Positions 32,731 through 41,679 of a DNA stretch of 64,000 bases are shown here, one piece after another. The stretch spans positions 186,001-250,000 of the forward strand of contig NZ_VTYQ01000002.1 in the NCBI RefSeq assembly GCF_013113835.1. Reading direction: 5' to 3'. The notes beneath the pieces were generated by a model. It had not been told where the DNA came from, did no database searches, and saw nothing but the letters and a program-made list of their open reading frames with translations. Made by a program: the position numbers and the translations under genes. The stretch's first letter is position 1, and every line of letters starts with the position of its first letter. This stretch comes from Vibrio sp. RE88 (GTDB taxonomy: Bacteria > Pseudomonadota > Gammaproteobacteria > Enterobacterales > Vibrionaceae).

Positions 32731-32840
32731 ACAAACAGCGATAAGCAGTGGGCTTTTACGACCCTAATTGGATGTACATCCAAGCAGAATCAGTGCGGGT
32801 GCATAGTCGAGAAGCTGGCATTGTGTGGCTTGTTATATAT
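32731..32840 (+). pseudogene. Remnant of Rz/Rz1 spanin genes
   Basis: Outside guaC, this stretch encodes NSDKQ and then (after a one-base slip) NWMYIQAESVRVHSREAGI, matching the Rz protein of the prophage (DADWLRIRADAVRAHNRAIGI). In the nested Rz1 frame it reads TLIGCTSK, i.e. with an intact lipobox cysteine. It is a piece of an older related prophage. Confidence 0.65.
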
Positions 32841-32862
32841 GAATTTGCTAAGGAGTATAAGT

Positions 32863-33015
32863 GGATTGAATCCAGCGGTTCGAGTTCATCGATAGTGGTT
32901 TCTACCTAGAGTATTGAGGCCTAAATGAACTACGGGAAACCGTCAGAATAGTGATATCAAAATATCAGGCGAATAACGCTTTCTAAAGAAAAACGCCGAG
33001 CTTAGGCTCGGCGAG
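32863..33015 (+). pseudogene. Degraded module-end repeat, copy 3, with terminator remnant
   Basis: Matches 31233-31373 but with a one-base loss near the start and an internal stop; it ends with the same ttctaaagaaaaacgccgagc sequence (in pieces) as 29509-29534. The terminator stem survives, but the T run is lost (gcgagaaagg). It continues from the Rz remnant and so represents an old phage right end. Confidence 0.6.
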
Positions 33016-33037
33016 AAAGGATGAGTTGTAAGTTAGC

Positions 33038-33619
33038 CTACTGGCAGTATATTTGTACTACTGAGTAGTTTTCAACCTCTACTTTTTTGTATTCTTTTTG
33101 AGCGTCTTTCACAATCTCAAATAATTTTACACTGCAAGTCTCATCACCATTAGGTAGCTCTACAAAATTGAAAAGAGCTTCATAGTTATGATTTTCTATT
33201 GGTTCGAAGCTAATGATTCTTCTACACCAAGCGTATAGAGCACCCCCGGAGTCTGTTACACCAGGTGAAATACCAGATATTCCAACGCTACTAAACTGGA
33301 AAGAAAACTTGTGGTTCGCGGGTATATATACTTCGTTCTGATGAGAATCACCGAGTTCCTCATCATATCCTGGCATGTCCAGCCTACTTAAGCTTCGGAT
33401 TAAGTTCGCTTTGGTACCTAAAATTGCCATATGGCCATCTTGTAAGTAGGTTGTGGAAACACACTCAGAATTTAACGGAACACCAACAAAGTTGTTGTTA
33501 CTAGGAACTGATGCTAAACGCAATTTTGCACTAGGTCCTTCAGTCATTGGTTGCAAGAATTTGTTGGAAGCACAACCTGACAATAGTAATACGCCTAACA
33601 ACAATACAGCTTTTTTCAC
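33038..33619 (-). CDS. Lipoprotein, 193 residues
   Basis: A lipoprotein with a textbook signal (MKKAVLLLGVLLLSGC, Cys16). The mature part is beta-rich with cysteines at SECVS, AWCRR, ETCSV and QIYCQ, and a helix near the end (EIVKDAQKEYKKVE). No family recognised. It lies next to the old phage remnant and before a group of small secreted proteins; it may be cargo left at this site. Confidence 0.65.
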   Translation of the reverse strand: MKKAVLLLGVLLLSGCASNKFLQPMTEGPSAKLRLASVPSNNNFVGVPLNSECVSTTYLQDGHMAILGTKANLIRSLSRLDMPGYDEELGDSHQNEVYIPANHKFSFQFSSVGISGISPGVTDSGGALYAWCRRIISFEPIENHNYEALFNFVELPNGDETCSVKLFEIVKDAQKEYKKVEVENYSVVQIYCQ

Positions 33620-33846
33620 TTACTAACTCCATGTTAAAGTGACAATGAAACTTAGATAACATTATTAGTTTCTATTAAATGAGGCCTTAATATTGCTATT
33701 ATTAATTTGTTTTTTGAATGTCTTTGTTGGTTTGACTATATGTATTTATTGTGGAGGGAGGCAGGACTTATCACCTCGTACTAGTGGAGTGTAGCCTCGG
33801 CGTTTTGGGGCTGTATTTAAAGTGCACGTTATCTGATTAATCTGTA

Positions 33847-34148
33847 TCACAGCTCTTGCAGACCAGTAATTATGCAAACTGATTGCTGGTTATCCACAAC
33901 ATACCTTTTACCTTTGCTGACAGTGCATAAGCGTACCGTGCTTTGTTAAACTCAGTCCCGTCCAAGTTTATTTGACCTCTTAAGTGGTCACAATGTTTCG
34001 TAAACTGTGGAGACGATATATAGGCGACTCCATTGTTTAGATATAAAGTCCACTCGCTTAATATTTCCGTTGGCCAGTAGCGTTTAGCGAACGCTGAATT
34101 GCTACTTAGAAGAGTCAAAGCAATTGTTGCTGTCAGAGTTGTTTTCAT
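33847..34148 (-). pseudogene. Small secreted family member, frameshifted near 3' end
   Basis: Signal peptide MKTTLTATIALTLLSSNSAFA, then a mature domain with Cys in FTKHCDHL. The open frame stops at 33870, but one additional A in the aaaa run near 33907 lets it end with VVDNQQSVCIITGLQEL, which restores the second cysteine and the usual C-terminus (compare NESVCQVTALSIK at 29573). So it is a family member broken by a one-base change, or affected by a sequence error. Confidence 0.6.
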
Positions 34149-34210
34149 TTATTCGCCTGTTTTACTTTGTTATTACGCAGAGTTTTTCTGTGCTTTTATC
34201 GCTATGTTTT

Positions 34211-34525
34211 CTACTTGTATAAGCGCACACCGCTTATTTTAGGTGCCCCCCTAACACAGCCAGCAATGTGTAAGCCTACTGGTTTTCCTGCCATAAACGC
34301 GGCTAATAATGTCGCCACTTTCGCATCAGCACCTACATCACTTACTAGGTCGACCCTGTAAAAGCTTTTGGAGCCACAACCTTCGGGGTCGATGCCTGTC
34401 GTAGCCATAGTTATGTCAACATGCGTAGGCCATGGGGCAATATATTTTATTTGTGAAACTGGAACTTCTGCCGCGATAGAACTAAAGGAAAGTAACATTG
34501 CAAGAGTTATTAATACGACTTTCAT
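34211..34525 (-). CDS. Small secreted protein with cysteine pair
   Basis: Start chosen at 34525, where a signal peptide begins (MKVVLITLAMLLSFSSIAA). The ~85-residue mature protein has the family layout: Cys in DPEGCGSKS, YRVDLVSDVG, helix VATLLAAFMAGKPV and Cys in HIAGCVRG. It lies just downstream of the subtilase gene on the same strand, but a terminator separates them. A short tggcgac copy is present further upstream at 34696. Confidence 0.65.
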   Translation of the reverse strand: MKVVLITLAMLLSFSSIAAEVPVSQIKYIAPWPTHVDITMATTGIDPEGCGSKSFYRVDLVSDVGADAKVATLLAAFMAGKPVGLHIAGCVRGAPKISGVRLYK

Positions 34526-34839
34526 AACTTTTGATTTATTCCATAAGTAGATAAGTGCGCAAAACATTAATACATCATGGGTGTAAATGATAGATGCCTT
34601 TGCAATAAAGTTAATAAATGAGCATATATTGAGATAAGAAGGTATGTTTCGGTAGATAAGTGCGTTGAACAGTTTAGTGCAGTTCCGACTCAAAAATGGC
34701 GACGCACAATGAAAAGCGTCGACATGTCTTTCGTGTAAGGAGTAGGTATGTGTTCCTGCAGTAAATTAAAGCACCAAACATCTCATATAATCCCATACTG
34801 CTGATGTTTCCAATTAACTTTTAAGTACAGTACTTAACC

Positions 34840-34870
34840 AAAAATACCGAGCTTTACGCTCGGTGTTTTG
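34840..34870 (-). terminator. Terminator of subtilase gene
   Basis: Stem accgagc / gctcggt with loop tttac, flanked by A and T runs, so it can work in both directions. It lies 25 bp after the protease stop. Confidence 0.8.
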
Positions 34871-34894
34871 TCTATTAGAAATAGAGTACGATAC

Positions 34895-36847
34895 CTAGTC
34901 ACACGAACGGACAGGTATCAACTTTGTATTTGATGCTAATGACATGGTGTAGGGAGTGAATGTTCCATTTTCGCTAGCTTCAATTTGAATGCAGAGATCT
35001 GTTCGGCGCTTCGTTTGGACTTGTAACACATTGTGAATCCCTTCGCTGTGGTCGGACTGTATCTCATATCTGCTGTTGTCCTTATATAGAGTCATATCGA
35101 CGGAGAGTAACTTACTGGCATCATCGAAATTTTTGTGTTCCCAGACCAGAGTTGCCTTAAAGTTCTTGTCATTGTTGACTACTCGATATGATTTCGATCT
35201 GGACCACGGGCGCAGCTCAAATTGTTTGGTGTTCTCGTATTCGCTATATGCCTGAGTCAAATCCATATAACCCCAGCCGCGAGAAGGGCACCAGTTGCCA
35301 TTAGAATCACAGTACTGAGGAAGATCTTCAGATAACACATCGCGCGAACTGTTATCTGCACTGTTGATCAGCACGGCTTTTACCAAAGGAGAGAATTTTT
35401 GGTATTGGTGGTTGTTTAACTCTTCTAGTGCTTGTCTTACAAGTACCGTGGCACCAGCAACGTGCGGAGACGCGAGACTCGTCCCGGTCGCAAGTCGTGT
35501 GATTGTATCTTCGTCATAATCTTTATATTCGCTCTCTACAAAGCGGTCTTTGAACGGCCCTTCATAAGTGTATGCGTTGGGATCTGGCGCGGCGGTTCGA
35601 GTGTCATGGCCGGGAGCAGCGATATCTGGCTTACGTCGACCATCAGTAGTTGGCCCGCGACTGCTTGTTGCACGTATTGAGTGCTGGCTTCTATCAGTGG
35701 TCTTTTCAGTTGGGCCATCTACTAGAGTGGTGTCTACATTGGCTACTGTTAAGCCGTTATAGTTATCTCCGGGTTTACTGATGGAATAAGGTTGTGGCTC
35801 TTCAGCACTACTACCATCGGGGTACTTTGAACCATCATTACCGGCAGATTTTGAAAGTAGAAAATCATTTTCGTAACTGACCGCATCGAAGTATCTTGCC
35901 CAGAAAGACCACGTTTGCCATTGGTTTAGTGAGCTTTGTTCTACAGGAGTGAGTATCCGTCCATTACCAAAGCTGTAATTAAGTGATACAGCATCGTAGT
36001 TTGCCAAGTAGGATAAACTCGACATGGTCAGATTAGCGGATTTTAGCTCCCTAAGTATTTGTGCGAACTCACCATCCCCACCTGGCAAGAGGGTATCTGA
36101 GGCTGAACCCGCATAGCCACTAATAACATCAGCGTCTTTGGCGATACCGTCATGAGGGCTGATTGAGGAGTTCCCAGCCATTGCGCCAGCAACAGCGGTG
36201 CCGTGTGTGCTTCTTAGGTGTCGACTCCCTGCCGTTTTTAGCCATTCTCTTTTCATTGGCCAGTTATAATCGTCTCCGTTATTCCCTTCACTGCCCATTA
36301 CCAACACATTTTTATCAACAAATGCAGGGTGCTCAATATCGGTGCCGCTGTCGAGCACAGCCGCAGTGTAACCGGTACCCGTAATTCCGTGCTCCCAGAA
36401 GCTATTGATATAGGCATCGCCGGGCTGTGTTTCTGAGCGGGACAATAGGATTGACTCAACATTAATATCGAGTTCTTCCTCACCAACCTTTATCGGTTCA
36501 ATAAGACCTAGGCTAGCATTTTGTTTTTGAAAGCTTTCAACGTAAGAGAAATCAGAAGGAAACGGACCAACTAAAAATGTGTAGCCCGCCGCTTGGTAGC
36601 GGGTATAGAGAAGCGCATGGTCAGTATAATCTTTAAAGCCTTTCAAATTACTAAGGATAGTGGCTTGATGGTTCAATTTGGATTCAACGTTTTGAATGTC
36701 GCTTTCAATTGTACCATCTTTGAAAACGAATCCAGTGACGACCCAAGATTTGGGTGCCAAGGTCTCACCTTGTGCGGTTTCCGCATGAGTTGGCGCAACA
36801 TAGCCTGCGACCAACATAGCCGTGAACAACGCAGTGTGCTTTATCAT
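34895..36847 (-). CDS. Secreted subtilisin-like serine protease (S8)
   Basis: A 650-residue protease with a signal peptide (MIKHTALFTAMLVAGYVAPTHA). The S8 triad is present: Asp166 (AVLDSGTDIEHP), His215 (STHGTAVAG) and Ser457 (GTSLASPHVAG), with the oxyanion Asn337 (SAGNDG). Residues about 23-135 may be a prodomain; the last ~110 residues are a beta-rich C-terminal domain, with cysteines at 513, 520, 619 and 649. It probably digests extracellular protein. It has its own terminator and a divergent control region with the 37173 gene. It is not SubA-like in length or layout. Confidence 0.88.
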   Translation of the reverse strand: MIKHTALFTAMLVAGYVAPTHAETAQGETLAPKSWVVTGFVFKDGTIESDIQNVESKLNHQATILSNLKGFKDYTDHALLYTRYQAAGYTFLVGPFPSDFSYVESFQKQNASLGLIEPIKVGEEELDINVESILLSRSETQPGDAYINSFWEHGITGTGYTAAVLDSGTDIEHPAFVDKNVLVMGSEGNNGDDYNWPMKREWLKTAGSRHLRSTHGTAVAGAMAGNSSISPHDGIAKDADVISGYAGSASDTLLPGGDGEFAQILRELKSANLTMSSLSYLANYDAVSLNYSFGNGRILTPVEQSSLNQWQTWSFWARYFDAVSYENDFLLSKSAGNDGSKYPDGSSAEEPQPYSISKPGDNYNGLTVANVDTTLVDGPTEKTTDRSQHSIRATSSRGPTTDGRRKPDIAAPGHDTRTAAPDPNAYTYEGPFKDRFVESEYKDYDEDTITRLATGTSLASPHVAGATVLVRQALEELNNHQYQKFSPLVKAVLINSADNSSRDVLSEDLPQYCDSNGNWCPSRGWGYMDLTQAYSEYENTKQFELRPWSRSKSYRVVNNDKNFKATLVWEHKNFDDASKLLSVDMTLYKDNSRYEIQSDHSEGIHNVLQVQTKRRTDLCIQIEASENGTFTPYTMSLASNTKLIPVRSCD

Positions 36848-36930
36848 TTTATTTCCTTTTACAACAATTGTTTTTAGGTATGGGGTTCGATATTAAATGC
36901 TGCCAAGTTTTCTATCGGTCTGCGCTGAAG

Positions 36931-36952
36931 TTTTGACAGAGTGATGTCAAAA
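36931..36952. promoter_or_regulatory. Inverted repeat in divergent intergenic region
   Basis: Perfect 8-bp arms (ttttgaca / tgtcaaaa) with a 6-base centre, between the protease and the 406-residue gene. It could be a transcription factor site. The rest of 36848-37172 is AT-rich and without a gene. Confidence 0.35.
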
Positions 36953-37172
36953 AGGGAGGAGGTGTGAGTCTATACCCAAAATACGGAGTGTTAATCATTA
37001 ACTTTATAATTTTATTAAATTTTCTAGGGTTAGGAGTTGAGCTAATAGATCTAATTCCAGCTGTAAGTAGCACGAATAATTCACCCAATTATTGAATCCA
37101 TCTCTCATCATTGATTTAAGACTGAAATCATTTGGCAGTTGTTAAGGTCTACTCGTATATTGGTAAATTGAT

Positions 37173-38393
37173 ATGCCAGAGTGGAGTAATAAACACATGT
37201 ATGAATTTTTAGTGCGGGATTTCGATAGCGAAGGTGGATACATTAAAAAAACGACTCTGGACGGTAGGCTTCCACGCAGTCGAGAGGAATCTTATGTACC
37301 GTGGGGAGTGACGTTAGACTCTAAAGTTGTTTATGCCAAAACAGGTGAACACACCGGCTTCAACGCGGGTAAGGGAAAATTCCGATTAAAACCTTATGAC
37401 ACGAATATCAGTCAGGCACGCCGTGCAGAGGCACAGTCGGTGCTTGGTGTAATGGCACTGAGCGTTGCAGAGTATACAGAAGAAGCGGTGAATAAGGTTT
37501 CAACTGGTGTTAAGCAGTATCTTCAGGCTCATAAACGTAACGATTCTGAAGGTGTCACTGAAATGGTCAAAGCGCAGATTGGTCATTATTTCTTTACAGG
37601 TGGAAGAATGGGGTTCGGCCGAATCAGTGAGGAAAGAGCCAAAGATATTTCCGCCTCGGTCATTTGGGAAAAACTGATCCTAGCACTAGATAGTGGAACG
37701 CTGGAGCAGAAGCTCGCGATTCATGATGCGGTTGGGCGAAAAATTTTGCCAAAGCTCAAAGGGCCTGAAGAAGTCAAATACGCTGTGTTAGCTAACAAAG
37801 TCCGAGAAGCTTGGTTTGATGACAGCCGCTATCGTGGCCGTCGTAAAAAATCTGGATCAGCAGCACCAGCAAGTACGGTAGGGGGGATTGTACCTGCGTC
37901 GAGTCAGGATATCGTTGGAACAGTTACTCAGAGCCGCAACCGAGGTGTCGATATGTTTGAGCGAGACCCTAACAGAGAGGCCCATGCCACCGCAGATAGT
38001 TTCTATGATGATGTTGATGTTCGTAACCTCTTGTTTGGGGCAGGTATTTCGGGAACGACAGGTACATTGCTTCAAGCTGCGTGTGCGTTTGGTGGTTTGC
38101 ACACTTGGAATGCTGAACTGTGCAAACAGTACATGCTGGCGATTGTCGGGTATCTAATTGGTGGCGGAATGCATAGCTTTCACGAGTCTATGGCCATCGC
38201 CCAAAAAGCCGGGATTGTAAACTACAACCCCGGGTCATATGTCGAAGTGCTACCGACCTCATTTCTACAGAGCGTAAAAGGGAAAGCTTGGATCGCTAGG
38301 TATTATGATGTCTCTGTACTAGGTGCGATTCATTGGCGCTATAACTCCGGACGACTGCCATCTCACATTCAGAGAAGTTTAGTGTTGGATTAA
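37173..38393 (+). CDS. Hypothetical protein, 406 residues
   Basis: Not recognised. A soluble, two-part protein: residues 1-215 are helical and charged, followed by a flexible linker (KKSGSAAPASTVGG), and a C-terminal domain with conserved-looking glycine and histidine stretches (LLFGAGISGTTGTLLQA, GYLIGGGMHSFHESMAIA, and GIVNYNPGSYVEVLP). No signal peptide. The GGGMHSFHE motif may be catalytic or metal-binding. It is monocistronic and divergent from the protease. Two-part proteins like this can be toxins or effectors, but there is no immunity or secretion gene nearby. Confidence 0.55.
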   Translation: MPEWSNKHMYEFLVRDFDSEGGYIKKTTLDGRLPRSREESYVPWGVTLDSKVVYAKTGEHTGFNAGKGKFRLKPYDTNISQARRAEAQSVLGVMALSVAEYTEEAVNKVSTGVKQYLQAHKRNDSEGVTEMVKAQIGHYFFTGGRMGFGRISEERAKDISASVIWEKLILALDSGTLEQKLAIHDAVGRKILPKLKGPEEVKYAVLANKVREAWFDDSRYRGRRKKSGSAAPASTVGGIVPASSQDIVGTVTQSRNRGVDMFERDPNREAHATADSFYDDVDVRNLLFGAGISGTTGTLLQAACAFGGLHTWNAELCKQYMLAIVGYLIGGGMHSFHESMAIAQKAGIVNYNPGSYVEVLPTSFLQSVKGKAWIARYYDVSVLGAIHWRYNSGRLPSHIQRSLVLD

Positions 38394-38408
38394 GCCGTGA
38401 GTGCAGAA

Positions 38409-39113
38409 TTAGCGTCTCGCTTGTGTGCAGGGGTTTGCCACCAGCCTCTCAGAGAGGGTGGCGTTGATTTTATCTATGTGTTTTTTAATGGCGCTATTTT
38501 GTTTGCTTGTTGCAACATGTAAAGGAATACAGCTGAAATGAGTCGTGCTGATATGGAAAAGGTCGCGGCTTATCTTGGCCTTTTCTAACGTGTAGGACAG
38601 CACGTTCTTGTCGACCAATATAGCGTCAACGCGTTGCTTCATCAGTTTTTCCAGCCCTTCTTCTGCACTGCTGACTTCATACTTTTTGAAATTGGTAAGC
38701 TGTTCAAAATCATCACTGTATCGGTAGCCTCGTTGAACACCGATGGTGAGCCCAGTTAAGCTCTCGTGATCACTATACTGTATTGGGCTTTCACGCTGAC
38801 TCAGCACCACTATTTCATTCCAGTAGTAAGGCTGGCTGAAATAAAGAAAGCGCTCTCTTTCTCCTGTTCTCCAAGCGCCCAAAATGACATCGTTCTCCAT
38901 TGTTCGCACGCTCTTCAAAGCTCGATTCCAAGGCTGCAGCTTAATGTCGAGTTGAAACCCCGATTGTTCAAAGATATCAATCAAAATCAGTTGCGCCTTT
39001 CCCGTGTTTGGCGCTTCTTCAAAGTAAGGTGGCCATACGTCTTGGGTCCCCTTTACGGTGATTGAGGAACCCAGTGCAAGAAATGGAACAAAAGCCAGTA
39101 AAAACAACCTCAT
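38409..39113 (-). CDS. Periplasmic solute-binding protein, family 3
   Basis: Start chosen at 39113, the signal peptide MRLFLLAFVPFLALGSS. The 234-residue protein has the amino-acid-type SBP (family 3) layout: DVWPPYFEEAPNTGKAQLI, FDIKLQPWNRAL-like QLDIKLQPWNRALKS, GAWRTGERERFLYFS and a hinge near GLTIGVQRGYRY. No ABC permease or ATPase is adjacent, so it may be an orphan receptor, as is common in Vibrio. It converges on the 406-residue gene. Confidence 0.75.
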   Translation of the reverse strand: MRLFLLAFVPFLALGSSITVKGTQDVWPPYFEEAPNTGKAQLILIDIFEQSGFQLDIKLQPWNRALKSVRTMENDVILGAWRTGERERFLYFSQPYYWNEIVVLSQRESPIQYSDHESLTGLTIGVQRGYRYSDDFEQLTNFKKYEVSSAEEGLEKLMKQRVDAILVDKNVLSYTLEKAKISRDLFHISTTHFSCIPLHVATSKQNSAIKKHIDKINATLSERLVANPCTQARR

Positions 39114-39545
39114 GCCTTTTTCAGCCCCATGTAATGAGTGAACTGTTCTTAAAATAGTCAATAAAGTGCTGATTGACTAGTTTCAAGTTGATGCTTATTT
39201 CGTCAGTTTTATTTTTACAGAACGAAAGAATTCTTATCTTTAGTGTTCTAAATAATAAATTGAAGAGCAGCCAAAGTTATCGCATTAGGTGAGTGATTCT
39301 TGTGCGATCATATACCGCCTTGTACTTAAGCGCCTAAGTGACTCGTTTGGTTCTATCTTATTGATATTTTGGGTCTTAATGTTGGTTTCTTCAGCTTGTC
39401 GGATGTATTTCCTGCTTTGCGTATTGATTGATTTTGTCTGAATTGATTGATCGAATTATTAATCAAAATTCTCTAAAATTTAGGTTTAATGTATCGGTTT
39501 TGTGAAAAATAGTTTGAGTACTAACTAATTTTCAGGCATTTTATA
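39114..39545. promoter_or_regulatory. Control region of the bet operon
   Basis: A 430-bp AT-rich region without a gene. A LuxR/OpaR-like half site (ttattgatatttt, 39358-39370) and other ttgattgat/attaatcaa stretches are present upstream of the BetI palindrome. In Vibrio this operon is known to respond to BetI, quorum sensing and CosR; the exact sites here are inferred. Confidence 0.4.
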
Positions 39546-39567
39546 TTTAATTGAACGTTCAATTAAA
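39546..39567. promoter_or_regulatory. BetI operator
   Basis: A perfect 22-bp palindrome centred on aacgtt (core attgaacgttcaat) lies 16 bp before the betI ATG. TetR-family regulators bind such sites, and BetI is known to repress its own operon until choline is present. Confidence 0.75.
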
Positions 39568-39582
39568 AAAGGAAATGCGGTA

Positions 39583-40179
39583 ATGCCTAAGGTAGGGATG
39601 CCAGACATCAGGAAGCCTCAACTGGTTCAAGCCACCATGACAGTGATTGATAAAGTCGGCTTGCACGCTGCGAGTATTTCACTGATTAGCAAAGAAGCAG
39701 GCGTATCGACGGGCATTGTTAATCACTACTTTGGCGGAAAGCAGGGTTTACTTCATGAAACCATGAGAGAGGTACTTCGCCAGCTTTCTACTACCGTGAC
39801 AGAGCGTTTGAGTAAGCTACCAAAACATGCCCATCAACAGCGTATTAACGCCATCATTGATGGCAACTTTGTTGGCTATCAAGCTGAAAACAAAGTGGCC
39901 AAAACATGGTTAGCATTCTGGTCCTATTCTGTTCACGAGCCTGAGCTCAAACGCCTTCAACGTGTCAATGAAAAGCGACTTCTCTCTCACTTAAAAATTG
40001 AGCTGAAAGCGCTGTTTGAAAAAGATCAGGCAGAAATCATTGCTCATGGTATCGCTGCCTTGATCGATGGGATCTGGCTCCGCGGGACAATGAATCCAGA
40101 TGGCATAGATGCCGATAAAGCCAGATTGATCATCAACGATTATCTGGACAAGCAACTTACTTTCTATTCTCAAAAATAA
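39583..40179 (+). CDS. betI: BetI, choline-responsive TetR-family repressor
   Basis: A 198-residue repressor (usual length ~195). The N-terminal helix-turn-helix is [21 protein letters not shown], in the typical BetI form (SxxxIxxxAGVSxGIxxHYFGGK). The C-terminal ligand domain has [14 protein letters not shown] and [13 protein letters not shown]. It is first in the operon, behind its palindromic operator and aaagga site, 20 bp before betB. It represses betIBA-proXWV; choline relieves this. Confidence 0.95.
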   Translation: MPKVGMPDIRKPQLVQATMTVIDKVGLHAASISLISKEAGVSTGIVNHYFGGKQGLLHETMREVLRQLSTTVTERLSKLPKHAHQQRINAIIDGNFVGYQAENKVAKTWLAFWSYSVHEPELKRLQRVNEKRLLSHLKIELKALFEKDQAEIIAHGIAALIDGIWLRGTMNPDGIDADKARLIINDYLDKQLTFYSQK

Positions 40180-40199
40180 CGAAAAGTCAGAACTATCAA

Positions 40200-41660
40200 A
40201 TGGATATGAAATCACTATACATCGATGGCGGCGCATGTAACGCAACATCAGGTGAAAGCTTTACAACTTACAACCCTGCCAATGGCGAGCCGCTGGCTAC
40301 TATTGGCCAGGCGAGCCCTCAAGACTTAGAGCGCGCGATCGAATCAGCCAAGCAAGGCTTTAAAGTTTGGTCTGCAATGACTCCAATGGAGCGCAGCCGT
40401 ATTCTTCTTAAAGCCGTTGCAATCTTGCGTGAGCGCAATGATGAGTTAGCTGCCTTGGAAGTGGCTGATACAGGTAAGCCGCTTCAGGAAGCGATTGAAG
40501 TGGATATTGTTACAGGCGCCGATGTCATCGAATACTTTGCGGGTCTGGTGCCTGGAATGCAGGGTGAGCAGCAACCGCTGAGTGAGAATCAGTTTTTCTA
40601 TACACGTCGTGAGCCACTCGGCATTTGTGCTGGCATTGGTGCATGGAATTACCCAATCCAGATTGCAATGTGGAAATCGGCGCCAGCTTTGGCGGCAGGT
40701 AATGCAATGATCTTTAAACCGTCGGAAGAAACACCGCTGACTGCTTTAAAACTAGCGGAAATTTTCTCTGAAGCAGGTCTACCAGATGGCGTGTTTAACG
40801 TTTTGCAGGGAGACCACCGTGTCGGACAAATGCTAACGGCACACCCAGAGATTGCAAAAGTCTCATTCACGGGCGAATCGGGCACAGGCAAACTTGTTAT
40901 GGCGGATAGTGCCAAGACACTAAAACAAGTCACGATGGAGCTCGGCGGCAAATCGCCAATGGTGATCTTTGATGATGCCAAGCTAGACAATGCGGTTTCT
41001 GCTGCGATGGTTGCAAACTTCTATACCCAAGGCGAAGTGTGCACCCATGGCACACGTGTTTACGTTCATGAAGCGATTTACGATGCGTTTGTTAGTCAGT
41101 TAAAAGAGCGAACTGAAAAGCTCATTGTGGGTAACCCAATGGATATGGACACCCAAATCGGTGCCCTGATCTCCAAAGAGCATCTGGGCAAAGTCTTAGG
41201 GGCTATTGAAGAAGCGAAACAAAGCGGCGCAACGCTTCTGACGGGCGGCTATCAAGTCGAAGAAAATGGGTTGGAGAATGGCAATTTTGTTATTCCGACG
41301 GTATTCACCGATTGCACCGATGACATGCCACACGTTCAAAATGAAATTTTTGGCCCCGTTATGTCTGTTCTGAAATTCTCAGAAGAATCGGATGTGATTG
41401 AGCGAGCTAACGATACCTCTTATGGCTTAGCTGCCGGTGTATTTACACAAGACCTGTCTCGCGCGCACCGAGTGATTCACCAATTGCAAGCGGGTATTTG
41501 CTGGGTTAACACTTGGGGTGACTCTCCAGCTGAAATGCCGGTAGGTGGCTATAAGCATTCCGGTATCGGCCGTGAAAATGGACCGGAAACGCTTCGCCAT
41601 TACACTCAGACAAAGAGTGTCCTAATTGAACTTGGCGATTACGCCAGCCCTTACGCTTAA
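40200..41660 (+). CDS. betB: Betaine aldehyde dehydrogenase
   Basis: A 486-residue NAD(P)-dependent aldehyde dehydrogenase (second step from choline to glycine betaine). Visible are the cofactor loop FTGESGTGK, the catalytic Glu in [10 protein letters not shown] and the catalytic Cys in TQGEVCTHG, as well as the C-terminal [16 protein letters not shown]. Length matches BetB. It lies between betI and betA, each about 20 bp apart. Confidence 0.95.
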   Translation: MDMKSLYIDGGACNATSGESFTTYNPANGEPLATIGQASPQDLERAIESAKQGFKVWSAMTPMERSRILLKAVAILRERNDELAALEVADTGKPLQEAIEVDIVTGADVIEYFAGLVPGMQGEQQPLSENQFFYTRREPLGICAGIGAWNYPIQIAMWKSAPALAAGNAMIFKPSEETPLTALKLAEIFSEAGLPDGVFNVLQGDHRVGQMLTAHPEIAKVSFTGESGTGKLVMADSAKTLKQVTMELGGKSPMVIFDDAKLDNAVSAAMVANFYTQGEVCTHGTRVYVHEAIYDAFVSQLKERTEKLIVGNPMDMDTQIGALISKEHLGKVLGAIEEAKQSGATLLTGGYQVEENGLENGNFVIPTVFTDCTDDMPHVQNEIFGPVMSVLKFSEESDVIERANDTSYGLAAGVFTQDLSRAHRVIHQLQAGICWVNTWGDSPAEMPVGGYKHSGIGRENGPETLRHYTQTKSVLIELGDYASPYA

Positions 41661-41679
41661 GCAGCAACGGAGATAGAAA

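Noticed and set aside
29487..33015. Integron attC cassette array
   Set aside because: The repeats encode a phage gene end and terminator, gene orientation is mixed, and no attC-like R and L boxes are visible.
34895..36847. SubA-type cytotoxin subunit
   Set aside because: The protein is about twice the length of SubA and has a prodomain-like N-terminus and its own terminator; only the general S8 triad is shared.
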